This document shows positions 1-11,912 of a stretch of 64,000 nt of DNA, piece by piece. A program made the translations under genes and the position numbers. Position 1 is the first letter of the stretch, and every line of letters begins with the position of its first letter. The notes beneath the pieces were generated by a model that ran no database searches, was not told where the DNA came from, and was given only the letters and a program-made list of their open reading frames with translations. This DNA comes from Scleropages formosus. Taxonomy: Eukaryota; Chordata; Actinopteri; Osteoglossiformes; Osteoglossidae. The stretch is taken from NCBI RefSeq assembly GCF_900964775.1, contig NC_041806.1, positions 13,282,610 to 13,346,609 on the forward strand, given 5' to 3'.

Positions 1-673
1 TTGCATTACAGCAACGTCAGCCTGTGCTCTCAAGACCATTTCATTCTTTAAATCCCTTCTTTTTTGTATATGTTTGTGAAATTGTCTGGCACTTGTTGAC
101 CCCTGTGAGAAAACAGTGTGTGATTGTTCACACTAAGATGTAAAGTCCTAAAAAAGTGCTTGCTTGTTTTGCAATCAGACTGGTATTATTAGAGAACAGA
201 TGAAGTAACACTGCAGCCTTTATGGTGTTATTAGCATTCCTCCGCTGGAATCCGTCCCTGCAGCATTTGGTATGAACCAACCAAACCTGCTGCGCAATTC
301 TTCTCTTTATTTGTGTTCCTTGTTAGACTAGCCATGTTGCTCTTCTAGACTTTCTTTTTAAAGACTGCAATGGAATTCACCTTCTGGGTGCTTCTGGACA
401 TCTCCTTCGAGAGTCGGGGGCATGTGGGCTGAGGAAGTCCTGTAGGATCCAAGTTTGTTGCGTGTTGTTTAAACAGGTGCCATGGATAAAGTGGCTGGTT
501 CCGTGTGTCTCTGTGTCTCAGAGAGAGAGTGTAAAGGATATTTGAGGGGGTCATAGTCCTGCTGAATCAGAACAAAATGCTGCCTTTGAATAACACAGCT
601 AATATGAGTGACCTCTCACTGTGGGCCCCAGTGATGCCCAGTGAAACTATCTATGGAGATGAATATAGGGATG

Positions 674-708
<35 letters not shown>

Positions 709-1879
709 TTTCTGAACCACTTGTCCCATACGGGGTCACGGGGAACCAGAGCCTAACCCGGCAACTCAGGGCGTAAGGCTGGAGGGGGAGGGGACACACC
801 CAGGACGGGACGCCAGTCTGTCGCAAGGCACCCCAAGCAGGACTTGAACCCCAGACCCAATGGAGAGCAGGACCTGGCCCAACCCACTGTGCCACCGCAC
901 CAAATATAGGGATACCTCAGGTGCATATTTCCAGCAAACCTTGAGGGCTAAAAAACTAATTTAATGGCTCTGAGGCTAAGAAATATAGACTGAGAGGAAG
1001 GTCCTGTGAAGGGAGAAACTCTTTCCTTGAAAAATTTCGTTCTGTGAAAATAAGGATACATGAATACATAAACATACATTTTTGTGCATATTCTTAGTTT
1101 CATGGTATAAATACATTTTTGTGCACATTCTTAGTTTCATGGTATAACAGACAGTTATTTCACTTTAACCACTATTTTCTAAAATTTCCCCCCAGTCCCA
1201 TAGATGGCACTAAAGAGCACTAAAACAGAGCAGGAATGTGGGACCACTTTAATTCCGCTTTCCTCCGTGGTGTTTACAGTTCCTGTTTGCTGTTCCTGAG
1301 TGTCAGTGATCAATATCAGATGAGAAACATTGTAAATGTTTATGGGATCAGTGCGATCAAACAACTGGCCCCCACCATGAGTTTATGGAGATGATGCTTT
1401 CTTATTTTCAGTCATTGCAAGTTAGTTTCAGTTTTAACAAAGCTCAAAGTTAATATAAATGTTAATTTAAAAGTCTTACGAATTTAATTATGTCTGCATC
1501 TGAGATTTTGACCAAACCTATAAAGTGACAACACTGAGGAATGTCTGTCTAATTAACACATAGATGTATCACATTAGCATAACAAACAAAAGAGGCACAA
1601 GCAGATGTCTGGTCCAGTTGGGAGCAGAACAAAATATGTATTAATTATGGTTATGATATTGGTTTAGGGTGAGTCTGTGGGGCTTTCTTAGTATATACCA
1701 TCTTGTATGGATTTGCGCTTCAGCAGAAGTGTCTGCCCCCACTGGCTAAGGAAAGAAACAATCCCAGAAGGGTATCAGATGAAGCAGCATTTTCCAGCCA
1801 GTGAGAAGGTGGACAGTTAAAGTCCAGGGACAGTTTGTCTCTAGGCTTTGAGAACCCTTTGGCTCCTCTGTGTCCCCAG
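1..1879. other. pard6a intron (partial), no exon seen
   Basis: This stretch precedes the last pard6a exon and is presumably intron. I found no conserved coding exon in it, so the PB1-coding exons must lie upstream of the window. It holds one SINE at about 673-902 and otherwise AT-rich unique sequence, including a roughly 40-bp direct repeat ending in the words CTTAGTTTCATGGTATAA, once near 1093 and again near 1131. Confidence 0.6.
673..902 (-). repeat. tRNA-derived SINE with (GT)n tail, copy 1
   Basis: Minus-strand copy of the main SINE of this window. In sense orientation it has an A-box-like GTGGCACAGTGGGTT, a B-box-like GGTTCAAGTCC and a (GT)n tail. It is flanked by the direct repeat AATATAGGGAT at 662-672 and 903-913, a target-site duplication that shows insertion by retrotransposition. 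Confidence 0.9.
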
Positions 1880-2670
1880 ATGTCATGGACTCTGTCTTCA
1901 GCATCGACCTCCCGCAAAGGAAGAAGAAGGGTCAGCGGCAGATGACAGCGAAGCCCCACCCCCCTATGCTCATTGGCCCTCCCAAGGACTTCCGGCCAGT
2001 GTCATCTATTATTGATGTGGACATCCTGCCCGTGACTCTCCGGCGCGTGCGGCTGCACAAACACGGCTCTGGCCGCCCACTGGGGTTCTACATCCGTGAC
2101 GGGCTGAGCGTACGTGTCACGCCACAGGGTGTTGAGAAGGTGCCGGGAATCTTCATCTCACGCGTGGTGCGTGGTGGCCTGGCTGAGAGCACGGGGCTGC
2201 TAGGCCTCAATGACGAGATCCTGGAGGTGAATGACATCGATGTGGCTGGCAAGTCACTGGACCAGGTCACTGACATGATGGTGGCTAACAGCCGTAACCT
2301 AGTGATCACCGTGAAGCCAGCCAACCAGCGCAACAATGTGGTGCGTGGCAGCAAGGCCTCAGCAGACAGTGTCGACTCCCGTGCCTGTCATGACTCTGCC
2401 GCTAACCCTGCCTCTCTGCACCAGGGCAATAGCAATGCTGCAGAAGGTGAGAGCGATGAAGAGGATAGCGACATCATCATAGAGAATAACACTCTATTGC
2501 CTCGCCTGCCTCTGCAGCCTTTTGTCAATGGCAGCGCTCTCCTCAGGGAGACGTCACCGCCCTTGTCATTGGGACTGCAGCCTCTCCCCCGAAGCACAAC
2601 TCCTCATAACAGCCCCACCTACAGGCCTGGAAAAGGCATGCAAGAGGATGGCAACATCATCACGCTATAA
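1880..2670 (+). CDS. pard6a: Par-6 polarity protein, last coding exon (semi-CRIB and PDZ)
   Basis: Par6 is the cytoplasmic scaffold of the PAR polarity complex. It links Cdc42-GTP and atypical PKC to Par3 at tight junctions and the apical cortex. The exon opens after an acceptor (CCCCAG) in phase 1 and encodes 263 residues to a TAA. A short basic stretch comes first, then the semi-CRIB ([15 protein letters not shown]), then a PDZ domain starting RRVRLHKHG with the carboxylate-binding loop PLGFYIRDG and ending near [12 protein letters not shown]. An acidic, serine-rich tail ends in DGNIITL, the typical C-terminus of Par6 proteins. The PB1 domain lies on exons outside the window. The choice of pard6a over pard6b or pard6g rests mainly on synteny with GFOD2, CENPT and THAP11. 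The DGNIITL tail is not kept in human PARD6A, so paralogue identity is less certain than family identity. Confidence 0.93.
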
Positions 2671-3695
2671 AGAGGACACACCCCTCCCACCCAACTCATT
2701 TACTCCACCCACAACCATCCTTTCACTGGGAAAAAGGGGGCATTGGAGTCGCAGAAACTGAAAATCTCAGCAAACCCGTGGTTGTTTCTGTCAGACAGTG
2801 TGAGTGCTGTGTGCCAGACCATTTACATGTGAAGAGTCGTACAAAAAATACGTGAACACCTGATCAAAACAAGCTAATAACTCCTTTTCAAACAGACAAT
2901 ACACCTCACTGAGAATCCCATTGGCTGAATTTACCGCTTTTCTCATATGTTCCCCTACCTGTCATTCGTCACTCATTTAAAGCATTTAGCTCCGTCAGCT
3001 GGTAACTATACACCACTTTTCACTAATGTACATAACTGTACACCCCTTTAAACCCCATACCCTTTTACACCACCGTGCATCGCTTTGTTTTAATCTTTGT
3101 AAGAAAGGAAAGAAGTGGGTGTGGCTCAACTTGAAAGGCTCTGTTGCCAAAGTTACTTGAGTCTCAAAAAAAGAAAGTGAAGAATTAGGCCTGCACGCAC
3201 TCCGGGTTACTGTGGCTATGTCTCCTACAAGCCCCCCCAAGACATTTCTCTGATGATGTTACTGCATGGGAGGGGCTGATGTTCAGCTGAAGGGACTTCT
3301 CTGGCTAAGTGCCAAGGTGGCTGAGTATCCATCACAACATAAACCCAAAATGAGAAAAAAACTGAGCATAGCTAATTTTATTTTCGCTACTCACATTGTA
3401 TAATATCATAAATATAACTTGTGGAGTCTGTTTTATACCAGAGAATGTTTAAATGTTGAAATTACGGACAGTATTTTTTGTACTCTTCCACTCTTATAAC
3501 AGTCAGAAAAAATTTTCTACGAAGAGGATGCTAACTGAAACCAGGGCAATATAAAGTATTTAAATTATCCAATGAATCATAAAGGTTATGGTTTTATACT
3601 ACTTTTGTTTTTTCTTTTTATAATATTATTGTTTTGTGAAAATAAGCTGATTAAATTGTAAATTGCATATAATAAAGGTGTTTTTTTATTTTATT
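2671..3695 (+). other. pard6a 3' UTR (inferred)
   Basis: This is the non-coding sequence after the pard6a stop. The first clear AATAAA on this strand lies at 3671-3676 in the context CATATAATAAAGGTG, followed by a T-rich stretch, so I infer polyadenylation shortly after 3690. No other feature was seen. Confidence 0.5.
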
Positions 3696-4605
3696 GTACA
3701 TTGCAGTGTACTACAGTTTACCCTCATACACATTCATCACAGTGTCCTCAGCTATAGTCTTCTCAGCCTTGCAGCTTCATCACTGAGGAACAGGTGCATC
3801 AGCCACCGCAGAAAGTCATTCCAGTATGATGTGTCACAGCCTCACTTGTAAATGTCAGTGTGTGATTGTGTGTGTATAAAGGCACCAATGACACCATTTT
3901 GCCCTTTCTAGGTCTAAAAACATTTCAGCGTTGGAATGAAGGAAGACCTCATCAAGGTGGAATGAAGTCTGATCACCTTTTCACATCACTTCTTATTATA
4001 AATGTTATGTTTATAGGACTTACAGCCCTGTTTAAGTGAGACCTCTGCACTTTTTCTTAAACTTTATTATTCACAATAAAAATAGGAGGTCCTTTGGCCC
4101 TCAGAGACAAATGCAGCAGCAGGCAGAGTAGTGTGTAGAGTCACTTAACACTTAAAGGATTTGGCTTTGAATCCTACAACCTGCTGTTGTACCTTTCATT
4201 AAGGTATATACTGTGAATTTTATACAGTAAAATTACTGTTCTGTATTAATGAGAAAACCAGTGCAAGCAGCTTAAAATAGGAAACTGGTTGAAGAAAATG
4301 TAAAATGTAAATTGTTAGATCCCCACACACACTGTAGTGGAGGGGGCAGCATGTGGAGAGACATACGAAATGAAGTTGCACTAAAACCCAGAGTTTCCTC
4401 TGTCCACTTCCATCCAGTTCCAAGATCTGTTTCAGCAAATATTTAACCAGAACAAAATACAACTTTATAAACATATTACCATTAATGCAATATCTAGAAA
4501 GGATTCACTTGGGGAGGGAGTCAGATGTCCATTTGTCAAGATATCTGCATAAAGTTCTTCCTACTCCTGACCCACAATTTATGAGCTTTTCTTCCTCTAT
4601 GGCAT

Positions 4606-4975
4606 TTTTAACTTACATTACATTTATTTATTTAGCAGATACTTTTCTCCAAAGCAATTTCCAATGAACTCACTGTAGTGTTATGAGCCCACATACCTTA
4701 TTCAACAAGGTGACTTATACTGCTAGATACACTACTTACAATGGGTCACTCATCCATACATCAGTGGAATACACTCACTCTGTCACTCACACACTACAGG
4801 GGAACCTGAACAGCATGTCTTTGGACTGTGGGAGGAAACCCACACAGACACAGGGAGAACATACCAACTCCACACAGACTGAGCAGGGATCAAACCCATG
4901 TCTTCTCACACCACCTCTGACAGCTAGGCTTATCTGCTTTCACTATTGCCACCGCAACCCTAGAAGAACAAGCAG
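4606..4975 (-). repeat. DANA/V-SINE-like element
   Basis: Minus-strand copy of the second SINE family. Read in sense, its 5' part is a decayed tRNA-like head. It is followed by the conserved body (CTGTGTGGAGTTGGTATG, TGTGTGGGTTTCCTCC, CAGTCCAAAGACATG) shared with zebrafish DANA and other fish V-SINEs. The 3' end CTTTGGAGAAAAGTATCTGC, then AAATAAATAAATGTAATG, lies at the low-coordinate side. A (GGAT)n run follows the head at 4984-5003. Confidence 0.8.
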
Positions 4976-5767
4976 GCAAGAAAATGGATGGATGGATGGA
5001 TGATTTCAATTTGCCCTGAATTGCACTGCCACTGCTTTCCTAGATCATCTGGAGGACTGAAACAGAGTGAAAATCCTTCTTATTCTGTTCTACAGCTTTA
5101 TTTTCCTTTCTCAGTATCTGATTTCTATAGATTTCACTGTCTTTTACCATGTTCTTTTATCCATTTGAGGGGCTTCACTCTCTCTGTTTTACTATGAGTG
5201 TGTCCTGGGGGGGAGGTAGTAGGAATTTGGACTTAAGAGTTTTGAGTTTGTAGTTAGAAGTTTAGAATACGGAGTTAGGAGGTGCCATCCCTCTCTGATA
5301 GCAGTAGATATAGTTGATTACATGTCTGGGTTACATGTTCTAATTGTCTGACAATAGGAAAGTCTGTCATGTCCAGAAGAGACATATTGCTATAACATTT
5401 GGACAAAGACGTAAAGTATGACTGCATGATGCAGAGTGTATTTATACTGTAAGTGCCTAGTGCAAACTGGAAAGTACAGTGTACAGGTCAAACGATGAAC
5501 ATGGGACAGAGATACACAGTGTATTTTCACAAAGGTAAAAAGTGAACCATGGCTCTATGAGTGGGATTTGAATATGCAGGTGTGATGAAATACCAGGTTA
5601 GAACAGTCAAACAGGACAAAAGCACAAAAGGCAGGCATAAACAGGACAGTCACTTAAGACTGGAACATAAACACCTATGGAACAAGACCTGGGAAACAAG
5701 CAAGTAGGGGTATTGTGCCTGTGGGTCATAATATAGGCTATGTTTCTGGGGTATTGCTGTAAAATGA

Positions 5768-5976
5768 GGGGGTGCGGTGGCGCAGTGGGTTGGACTGGGT
5801 CCTGCTCTCCGGTGGGTCTGGGGTTCGAGTCCTGCTTGATGTGCCTTGTGGCGGACTGGCGTCCCATCCTGGGTGTGTCCCCTCCCCCTCCGGCCTTACG
5901 CCCTGTGTTGCTGGGTAGGCTCCGGTTCCCCGCGACCCCCTATGGGACAAGCGGTTCTGAAAATGTGTGTGTGTGT
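5768..5976 (+). repeat. tRNA-derived SINE with (GT)n tail, copy 2
   Basis: Nearly full-length sense copy starting GGGGTGCGGTGGCGCAG. Box B is GGTTCGAGTCC and the tail is GTGTGTGTGT. The perfect direct repeat TGTAAAATGA at 5758-5767 and 5977-5986 marks the target-site duplication. Confidence 0.92.
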
Positions 5977-6050
5977 TGTAAAATGACTTTGCTGTTCAAA
6001 TTAACCCTCGGGGTGTTAATATAAGTTAGATAATTTTGATACATTAAAAT

Positions 6051-6432
6051 TGTCACTCGGAGGAGACCGGCAGCCCGGGTGTGGACTCAATCACGGGATC
6101 GTTTGTTGCAAAGGTTCCTGGAACAAGGCAGTACTCGTAGTCAGGGACAGTCATGGTGAATCTGAAGCGTAGACGTTGTTCGTGAGGAGAATCTGAGGAT
6201 GTGGTCAATGAGGGCTTTGCAAGGGTCAATGTCATGGTAGACAGGAAGAGGGACAAGGAGACAGATAGGAGGCTGTGGAAGATCTGTGCTCACAAGAGGG
6301 AAAGTTGTCTCAAAGAGATTCCACAACTGAGAAGGAGCTGGGGATGGTTTTTATAGCTGACTACTTCGATTGCCATCAGGTACTTAATTGGAGTCAGGTG
6401 CTGCTCGTTGTGGTGTGGGCACGGTTGTGACG
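6051..6432 (-). repeat. LTR-like fragment, probable solo LTR
   Basis: A segment of about 380 bp with ends related to TGTCAC and GTGACA. Read on the minus strand it begins GTCACAACCGTGCCCAC and continues through a CAATTAAG and CTATAAAAACC promoter-like stretch. A similar beginning occurs on the plus strand at about 8237, so this is a repeated family. No internal coding region is attached, so I call it a fossil solo LTR of uncertain, possibly Gypsy-type, family. Confidence 0.45.
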
Positions 6433-6833
6433 GAAATATTATACTAAATGGAAAATCAGCCTGTTCATATGAATTCACAATACCACTGAAAGTTTTGTGT
6501 CAGTTTTATTTACTTATTTATCTCTAATTCTTAATAATTTGGTAGTACTTGGCAGTTGTGATCTATACCCATATTTCTCTTTATTTTATTCTCATATTTC
6601 TCATTTTATTCTCATATTTATTCTGATAAATATGAGAATAAAATGAGGTTTTATTCTCATAGTTCTCATATTTCACTTGGAAGATCCAAGTGATGAATTT
6701 TCTTCTGTCAGATAAAATTATAATGAGGTCTGAATGACAGCTCATAGGTACATATCTCAGTGGGGACTGGACTTGGATAATGGCAACTGATCACATCTGA
6801 GAAACATTGTAATTTGTTGTTGTTGCCTCAGGG

Positions 6834-7048
6834 ACATGGTGGTGTGGTGGCGCAGTGGGTTGGACCGGGTCCTGCTTTCCGGTGGGTCTGGGGTTCGAGT
6901 CCTGCTTGGGGTGCCTTGCGATGGACTGGTGTCCCGTCCCGTCCTGAGTGTGTCCCCTCCCCCTCCGGCCTTATGCCTTGGCGTTGCCGGGTAGGCTCCG
7001 GTTCCCCGCATCCCTGTATGGGATAAGTGGTTCTCAAAGTGTGTGTGT
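6834..7048 (+). repeat. tRNA-derived SINE with (GT)n tail, copy 3
   Basis: Sense copy with head GTGGTGGCGCAGTGGGTTGG, box B GGTTCGAGTCC and a (GT)n tail. The words TGTTGCCT at 6821-6828 and 7049-7056 form a likely target-site duplication. Confidence 0.9.
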
Positions 7049-7527
7049 TGTTGCCTTTGTTTTTCACTATGATCAGGTTAATTTTTTAGGTAAAAAAGGA
7101 TTTATGTAATACTGTGACAAAATTGAGGATACCACTTATTTTGAGGTTCAGATCACAGACCAATGCCCTGATATGTTTATATAATTATGTGCTAAAACTA
7201 GCTATTCATTTTATCCTCAGTGACTGCACACTGTCTAGGCTCTATACCACTGAGGTTTTAGAGTTGTAATCTTGTGAACTTTTGCCAGAATGTTTAGCTC
7301 TTGTCTTATCTATGAAGAACACTACTGCAGTTGTGTTGTGGATCATCCAGGGGATCTGTAGTAAACATGAGATATGCAGCAGTTTTGTGGACAGCAGTAG
7401 TTTCTTGAGTTCCAGCCTTACATGAACAACATTCTTATCCATTGATTTTCATATCACACCCTCATTAACACAAACATTATCAAGTGCATCCCCATACCCA
7501 TAGCTGTCACTCTAGAGTGCATTATAT

Positions 7528-7728
7528 ATTCAACTGACACTTTTCTTCAATGTGACTCACAGTGTTAAGTTAATATTTGCAGTGATCTACCCATTTATAA
7601 AGCATCATTTTAGTTAAGGTCAAGTATATCTTGATCAAGGGCACTATAGCAGGAGGCAGGATATCAACCCAAGTCCTTCAACTCCAAGCCACCAGGTCTA
7701 ATCACTATTCAACTAGCTGTCCCTAGAT
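7528..7728 (-). repeat. Third SINE family, degraded copy
   Basis: Minus-strand copy of a tRNA-headed SINE whose sense strand begins near GGGACAGCTAGTTGAATAGTG. It ends near AAGAAAAGTGTCAGTTGAAT, related to the tail of the DANA-like family. It is strongly diverged, with similar copies at 20.6 and 24.6 kb. Confidence 0.6.
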
Positions 7729-8236
7729 GGCTTGGTCACTTTTCTGAACACTGAATGAAATGCTTTTTGAGTTGTCACTGTAGGATGCTCACTTCTAGGA
7801 AAAGTAGCAGTGGTAATGAACTTGTTCTCTTTGTGCTCTGTCTGCCTGACAGGGCTAATAGAGGCCTGAGTCATTAGAATTCAAGTTTCTAAAAACAAAA
7901 ATTCGTAGAACAAACCCCTTAGTACATCCAGCTGTTAGTGATATGCAATACACATAAAGGTCCCCTAACATCTGTGCTCCTGCATGTACTGTTTCCCACA
8001 AGCCCATGACTGCCCTATTTCCACCTGCCCTCTGTTTAAAGGTGTTCCAAATGGGGGGTGTCCTTAGAGTCACCGCATTTTTCCAGCGTGACTGTAAATA
8101 TTTAAAATTTCACTAAAGACATAAAAATATACAATATACAATTTTGTTTGCATCATTTGTTTAATCAAGCTATATTTTCACAACTTAGATGAAGATCAGA
8201 TCATACTTTATAATCCTTCCATGCAGAAACCCACTG

Positions 8237-8576
8237 TCACGACCATGCCCGTGCCTCACCCAGAAGCACCTGGCTGTAATTAGAGCAACCAGGTATAAAG
8301 CGCACCACTGCACCACTTCCCAGTTGCATCAACTCTGCACTCTCTAACTGAACACTCACGTCACCTCATCTCAGTTCCTTATGTCTCCCTTCCTTGTTTT
8401 CCCTTGCCTGTTTCCTCTTCGCTGTATCCTGTCTCCCACGACCACGACCATTGTTTGTCCTTTCAAGCACATCTCTGGACCACCCTTGCTACTGCGTTCA
8501 CCCCTCGGATCTGAACCTTTGCCTACCTGACCATGAGATTTACACCCAAGCACATTGGTGAATTACACTGTGACTT
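8237..8576 (+). repeat. LTR-like fragment, second copy
   Basis: Begins TGTCACGACCATGCCCGTG, resembling the minus-strand start of the segment at 6051-6432. A CAACCAGGTATAAAGCGC promoter-like stretch follows 50 bp later. The end is uncertain; GTGACT near 8576 is a possible terminus. No open reading frames belong to it. I treat it as a fossil LTR-like remnant of low certainty. Confidence 0.35.
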
Positions 8577-9380
8577 TAAGCATTCTCATGCTCTCGTTCT
8601 GAGTTCTCTGGCTATCAACTGGTATTATTGTTACTACTGTTACCATTATTTATTGCTGTTGCTGTTGCACTACTCACTGTCATTGTCACTGTTTTGTTTG
8701 TGCAGTATTTCTATTGTCTCTGTCCTTGTCCATGGTCTGTGGAGAAGCATTCAGGAAGAATTTCATGATACATGTACATGGTACTGTATCTATGACAATA
8801 AACTTGAAACTTTCAACAACAAATAAACAATCCCACATCTAGGTCCACTTTCCAGTTATCTAATGCGCCGGCATCACACCCACATAATTTCAATGTATAG
8901 CCTATGGTATATTGAAAAAAGAAATTGCAAATGAAGCAAATCCTCAGAACATGTCCATGCTGTTCAGCTGTATCTGTAAAGAGATATATTCTGGCAACAG
9001 CATGCAATTTCCATTGAAATACAATTTGCATATGTAGCTTCAAGGACGTAGTGTGGATTTAGTCATTCCTAGAGTCTTCTTCCACGGAGCAAAGAGGGAA
9101 GAGCTGATATCTCTGTTAGCCATTAAGCTGGCCCTGGAGGATGAAAGCACTGGCTGGAGGTTGCAAGTTGGAATCTTACCGAATCCTGTAGTAAAACAGT
9201 GTAGACACAGCAGGGAAGATGGTGATTAGAGCTTTCACTCTACTTTGAACTGGGTTTGAAGCCTGCTGCACTAACCTTAAACAAGGTACCCTGAATTGAT
9301 ACAGTAAGAATGGCCCTGCTCTACTAATAGGTAAATCAGTTTTAGTATTTTACTGCACAAACCACACAGCAAAAAGTCAC

Positions 9381-9745
9381 TTGTGGCACGGAGGCACAGT
9401 GAGTAGCACTGCTGTCTCACAGTGCCTGGGTGGTATGAGAGGACGTGGGTTCAGCTGCCCACTATGTGTGGAGTCTGCATGTTCTCCCCGTGTCTGCGTG
9501 GGTTTCCTCTGGATGCTCCGGTTTCCTACCAAAGTCCAAAGACATACTGTTCAGGTTCACCCATAGTGTGTGAGTGACACAGAGCGAGTGTGTTTCACTG
9601 ATGTATGGATGAGTGACCCATTGTAAGTAGTGTATCTAGCAGTGTAAGTCACCTTGGTGAATAAAGTGTCTGGGCTGATAACACTACATAGTCACTTTGG
9701 AGAAACATGTCTGCTGAATAAATAAATGTAAATGTAAACTTTGGA
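9381..9745 (+). repeat. DANA/V-SINE-like element
   Basis: Full-length sense copy. It has the tRNA-like head TGGCACGGAGGCACAGTGAG, the conserved body around GTGTGGAGTCTGCATGTTCT, GCGTGGGTTTCCTC and CCAAAGACATACTG, then CACTTTGGAGAAACATGTCT and a TGAATAAATAAATGTAAATG tail. Confidence 0.85.
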
Positions 9746-10377
9746 GAAACTTGTCAGGCAGGTCTCTCATTATCCACAACTTCTTACTCAGTGCTCAGTG
9801 CTACTCTTCTCACCCAGATGAGACTTTCAGCTCCTGGAATGTCATATCAACCTTGTTGATTAACATGTTCTCAAACTAGCCCGATTTGATAAACCGTTTA
9901 ACTCCTCAGATTTCAGTCTCACTGTGGTTCTTTATTACCCCTCCTTCAGTCAGCTTCCAGAAGCGACTGATAAATGGTTCCTTGTCTGACCCCAATGAAT
10001 TTTGAATTCTCTTTTCTGTAAACGCAAAGATCTTTTAGGGTAATCATGCTGTCAGCTCTCAGTGTTTGTGAGTATGGGTTCTGTGTGTATTGGGGGACAG
10101 TATTGTGTTGTTCTTTTGGGAGGGGTCTAGTCCTAGCATGAGAGTGAGCTGAGACAATATATTACTGGGGTGTAAGGCCTAATTTTCCTAAGTGGGCTGT
10201 TAATGAGCTGGGTTCAGTTTTGGAAATGTTGGCAGGTGGGGTTTGTGCTATTGCTTGTGTAGGTATAGGTGACTGGGCTGCTATGTTACTCTCTTGGGTT
10301 GTCATAGTAGGGTTATAATTGTGAATGATCTCATCAAGAGCATCTTGCAAGAACAACAGTTCTCATCGTCAACAGCT

Positions 10378-10563
10378 GCTTGTCCCAAGGGTCCCGGCAA
10401 GCCGGAGCCTTACCTGGCAATACAGGGTGCAAGGCTGAAGGTGGAGAAGACACACCCCGGATGGGACGCCAGTCCGCCCCAAGGCACTCCAAGCAGGGCT
10501 CGAACCCCAGACCCACCGTACAGCGGGCACTGGCTGAACCTGCCACGCCAGCATGACTCCCCC
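10378..10563 (-). repeat. tRNA-derived SINE, copy 4 (diverged)
   Basis: Diverged minus-strand copy with CTTGTCCCAAGGGTC and GGGCTCGAACCCCAGACCC still recognisable. The (GT)n tail is lost, which suggests an older insertion. It abuts the unidentified minus-strand coding remnant that starts at about 10570. Confidence 0.75.
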
Positions 10564-10569
10564 TTACAA

Positions 10570-10960
10570 CAACAGTTGTGACAAACTCTTATTCTCAAGT
10601 TTTAATAATGCATCACAATTGATATAATGAAACACATATTCAAAACAGTTCTCTTCATCTTCCTTATTCAGCTTAGAACGTCCTGTATCTGGTACTGGCC
10701 AGAAACCTTGAGCAACTTGAACAGCTTCATCAGCGGTCAATGTGCACAGTTTCTTTTTGGTGGTCCACAGCAGTCCCTTCCTCTCCTGGTAAGTGCTGGT
10801 GCATGGTTCAGATGGCCTTGTACTTCCAGTGCTCCAATGCTTCCAGTCAGGCTCTTTTTCTCCTGACAAAAGTAGCAACAACACAGCTGCTTGTACTGTG
10901 ACCAAATGAGGTATTTTGTACCCATGTAAAACTCTTCAGTTGTGGGGATTCTGGACACGA
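10570..10960 (-). pseudogene. Unidentified minus-strand coding-like remnant
   Basis: Minus-strand reading gives protein-like text in two overlapping frames. Words such as KKKLCTLTADEAVQVAQGFW and NCFEYVFHYINCDALLKLEN occur in one frame, and GTKYLIWSQYKQ in the other. The change of frame and the lack of splice sites suggest a broken retrocopy or transposon piece rather than a live exon. I could not name the family. It is flanked at its 3' side by a SINE. Confidence 0.3.
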
Positions 10961-11361
10961 TTCCCCCCCATACACTTCTACAGTTAATAATTTACGATGT
11001 TTGCTTCAGGATATAATGGAATCTTTCTCGGGAAGCTTCCTCTTTTGGCATGTATAGATATGTTTAATTGCATGCTAGGATGGTGTTGATCATGATCCTA
11101 ATTTCACAGTGTGATGGTGGAACTTATATTTTGTGTGGTACTAACCTGTGTTTGACTGACGAAAAGTGGAGAAGCAACACCGTTTTACCGGCTATCTCAA
11201 GTTCTCTTTAATAATAAGAAGAAAGTTGCAGCATGGATATTATGGTCTTTTCCCCCATATGCATGCTAAGCGGCTTTTATCTTGCCGAACTAACCAAATT
11301 GCCCCAGGAATAAATTTATAAATCCATCAGAAAAAAACAAATGAATGGAGGAAAACAAACA

Positions 11362-11362
<1 letters not shown>

Positions 11363-11438
<76 letters not shown>

Positions 11439-11634
11439 CTTTCTGAACCGCTTGTCCCATACAGGGTTGCGGGGAACTGGAGCATACCCAGCAACACAGG
11501 GCGTAAGGCCGGAGGGGGAGGGGACACACCCAGGAGAGGACGCCAGTCCATCGCAAGGCACCCCAAGCAGGACTCGAACCCCAGACCCACTGGAGAGCAG
11601 GACCTGGTCCAGCCCACTGCACCACCACACCCCC
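11363..11634 (-). repeat. tRNA-derived SINE, copy 5, with expanded (CA)n tail
   Basis: Minus-strand copy whose tail has grown into a (CA)n run of about 75 bp (11365-11438), the longest dinucleotide repeat in the window. The body from TTTCTGAACCGCTTGTCCC to the head near CCACCACACCCCCGC is well preserved. Confidence 0.9.
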
Positions 11635-11912
11635 GCTGGAGTAAAACAAATTTTCTCAAACTTTTTTTGCATGGGATCTGTGGACATCACACATATTTGC
11701 ATACTTTTTGTTTCTCCTACCAGAATAGCCACATTTTTACATGAGAGCACAAAGCACACCATTTTAGGTTAGGGTTCCATATCTGATCAACAAGCTGTCC
11801 ACAGCAGATATCTTGTGGAAACAGTCCTTTCAATTCCTACTATGGTTTGGGTGTTCTGAGAGAACTGTTGTGTTTTCACAGGTGCTACAGGGTCCTGCTG
11901 GGCTCACAAACC

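Larger units (their letters stand above)
3696..11912. other. Intergenic region dominated by repeats
   Basis: About 8.2 kb between pard6a and the ADGRG gene with no recognised host exon. It contains SINEs of three families, two LTR-like segments, a poorly readable minus-strand coding remnant near 10.6-10.95 kb, and microsatellites. The individual elements are listed separately. The remainder is AT-rich sequence in which I see nothing. Confidence 0.6.

Noticed and set aside
11290-11772. Long open frames on both strands across 11.3-11.8 kb with poly(Thr-His) or poly(Cys-Val) runs
   Set aside because: They are translations of the (CA)n run and the SINE body. The same peptide words ([18 protein letters not shown]) recur at every SINE copy.
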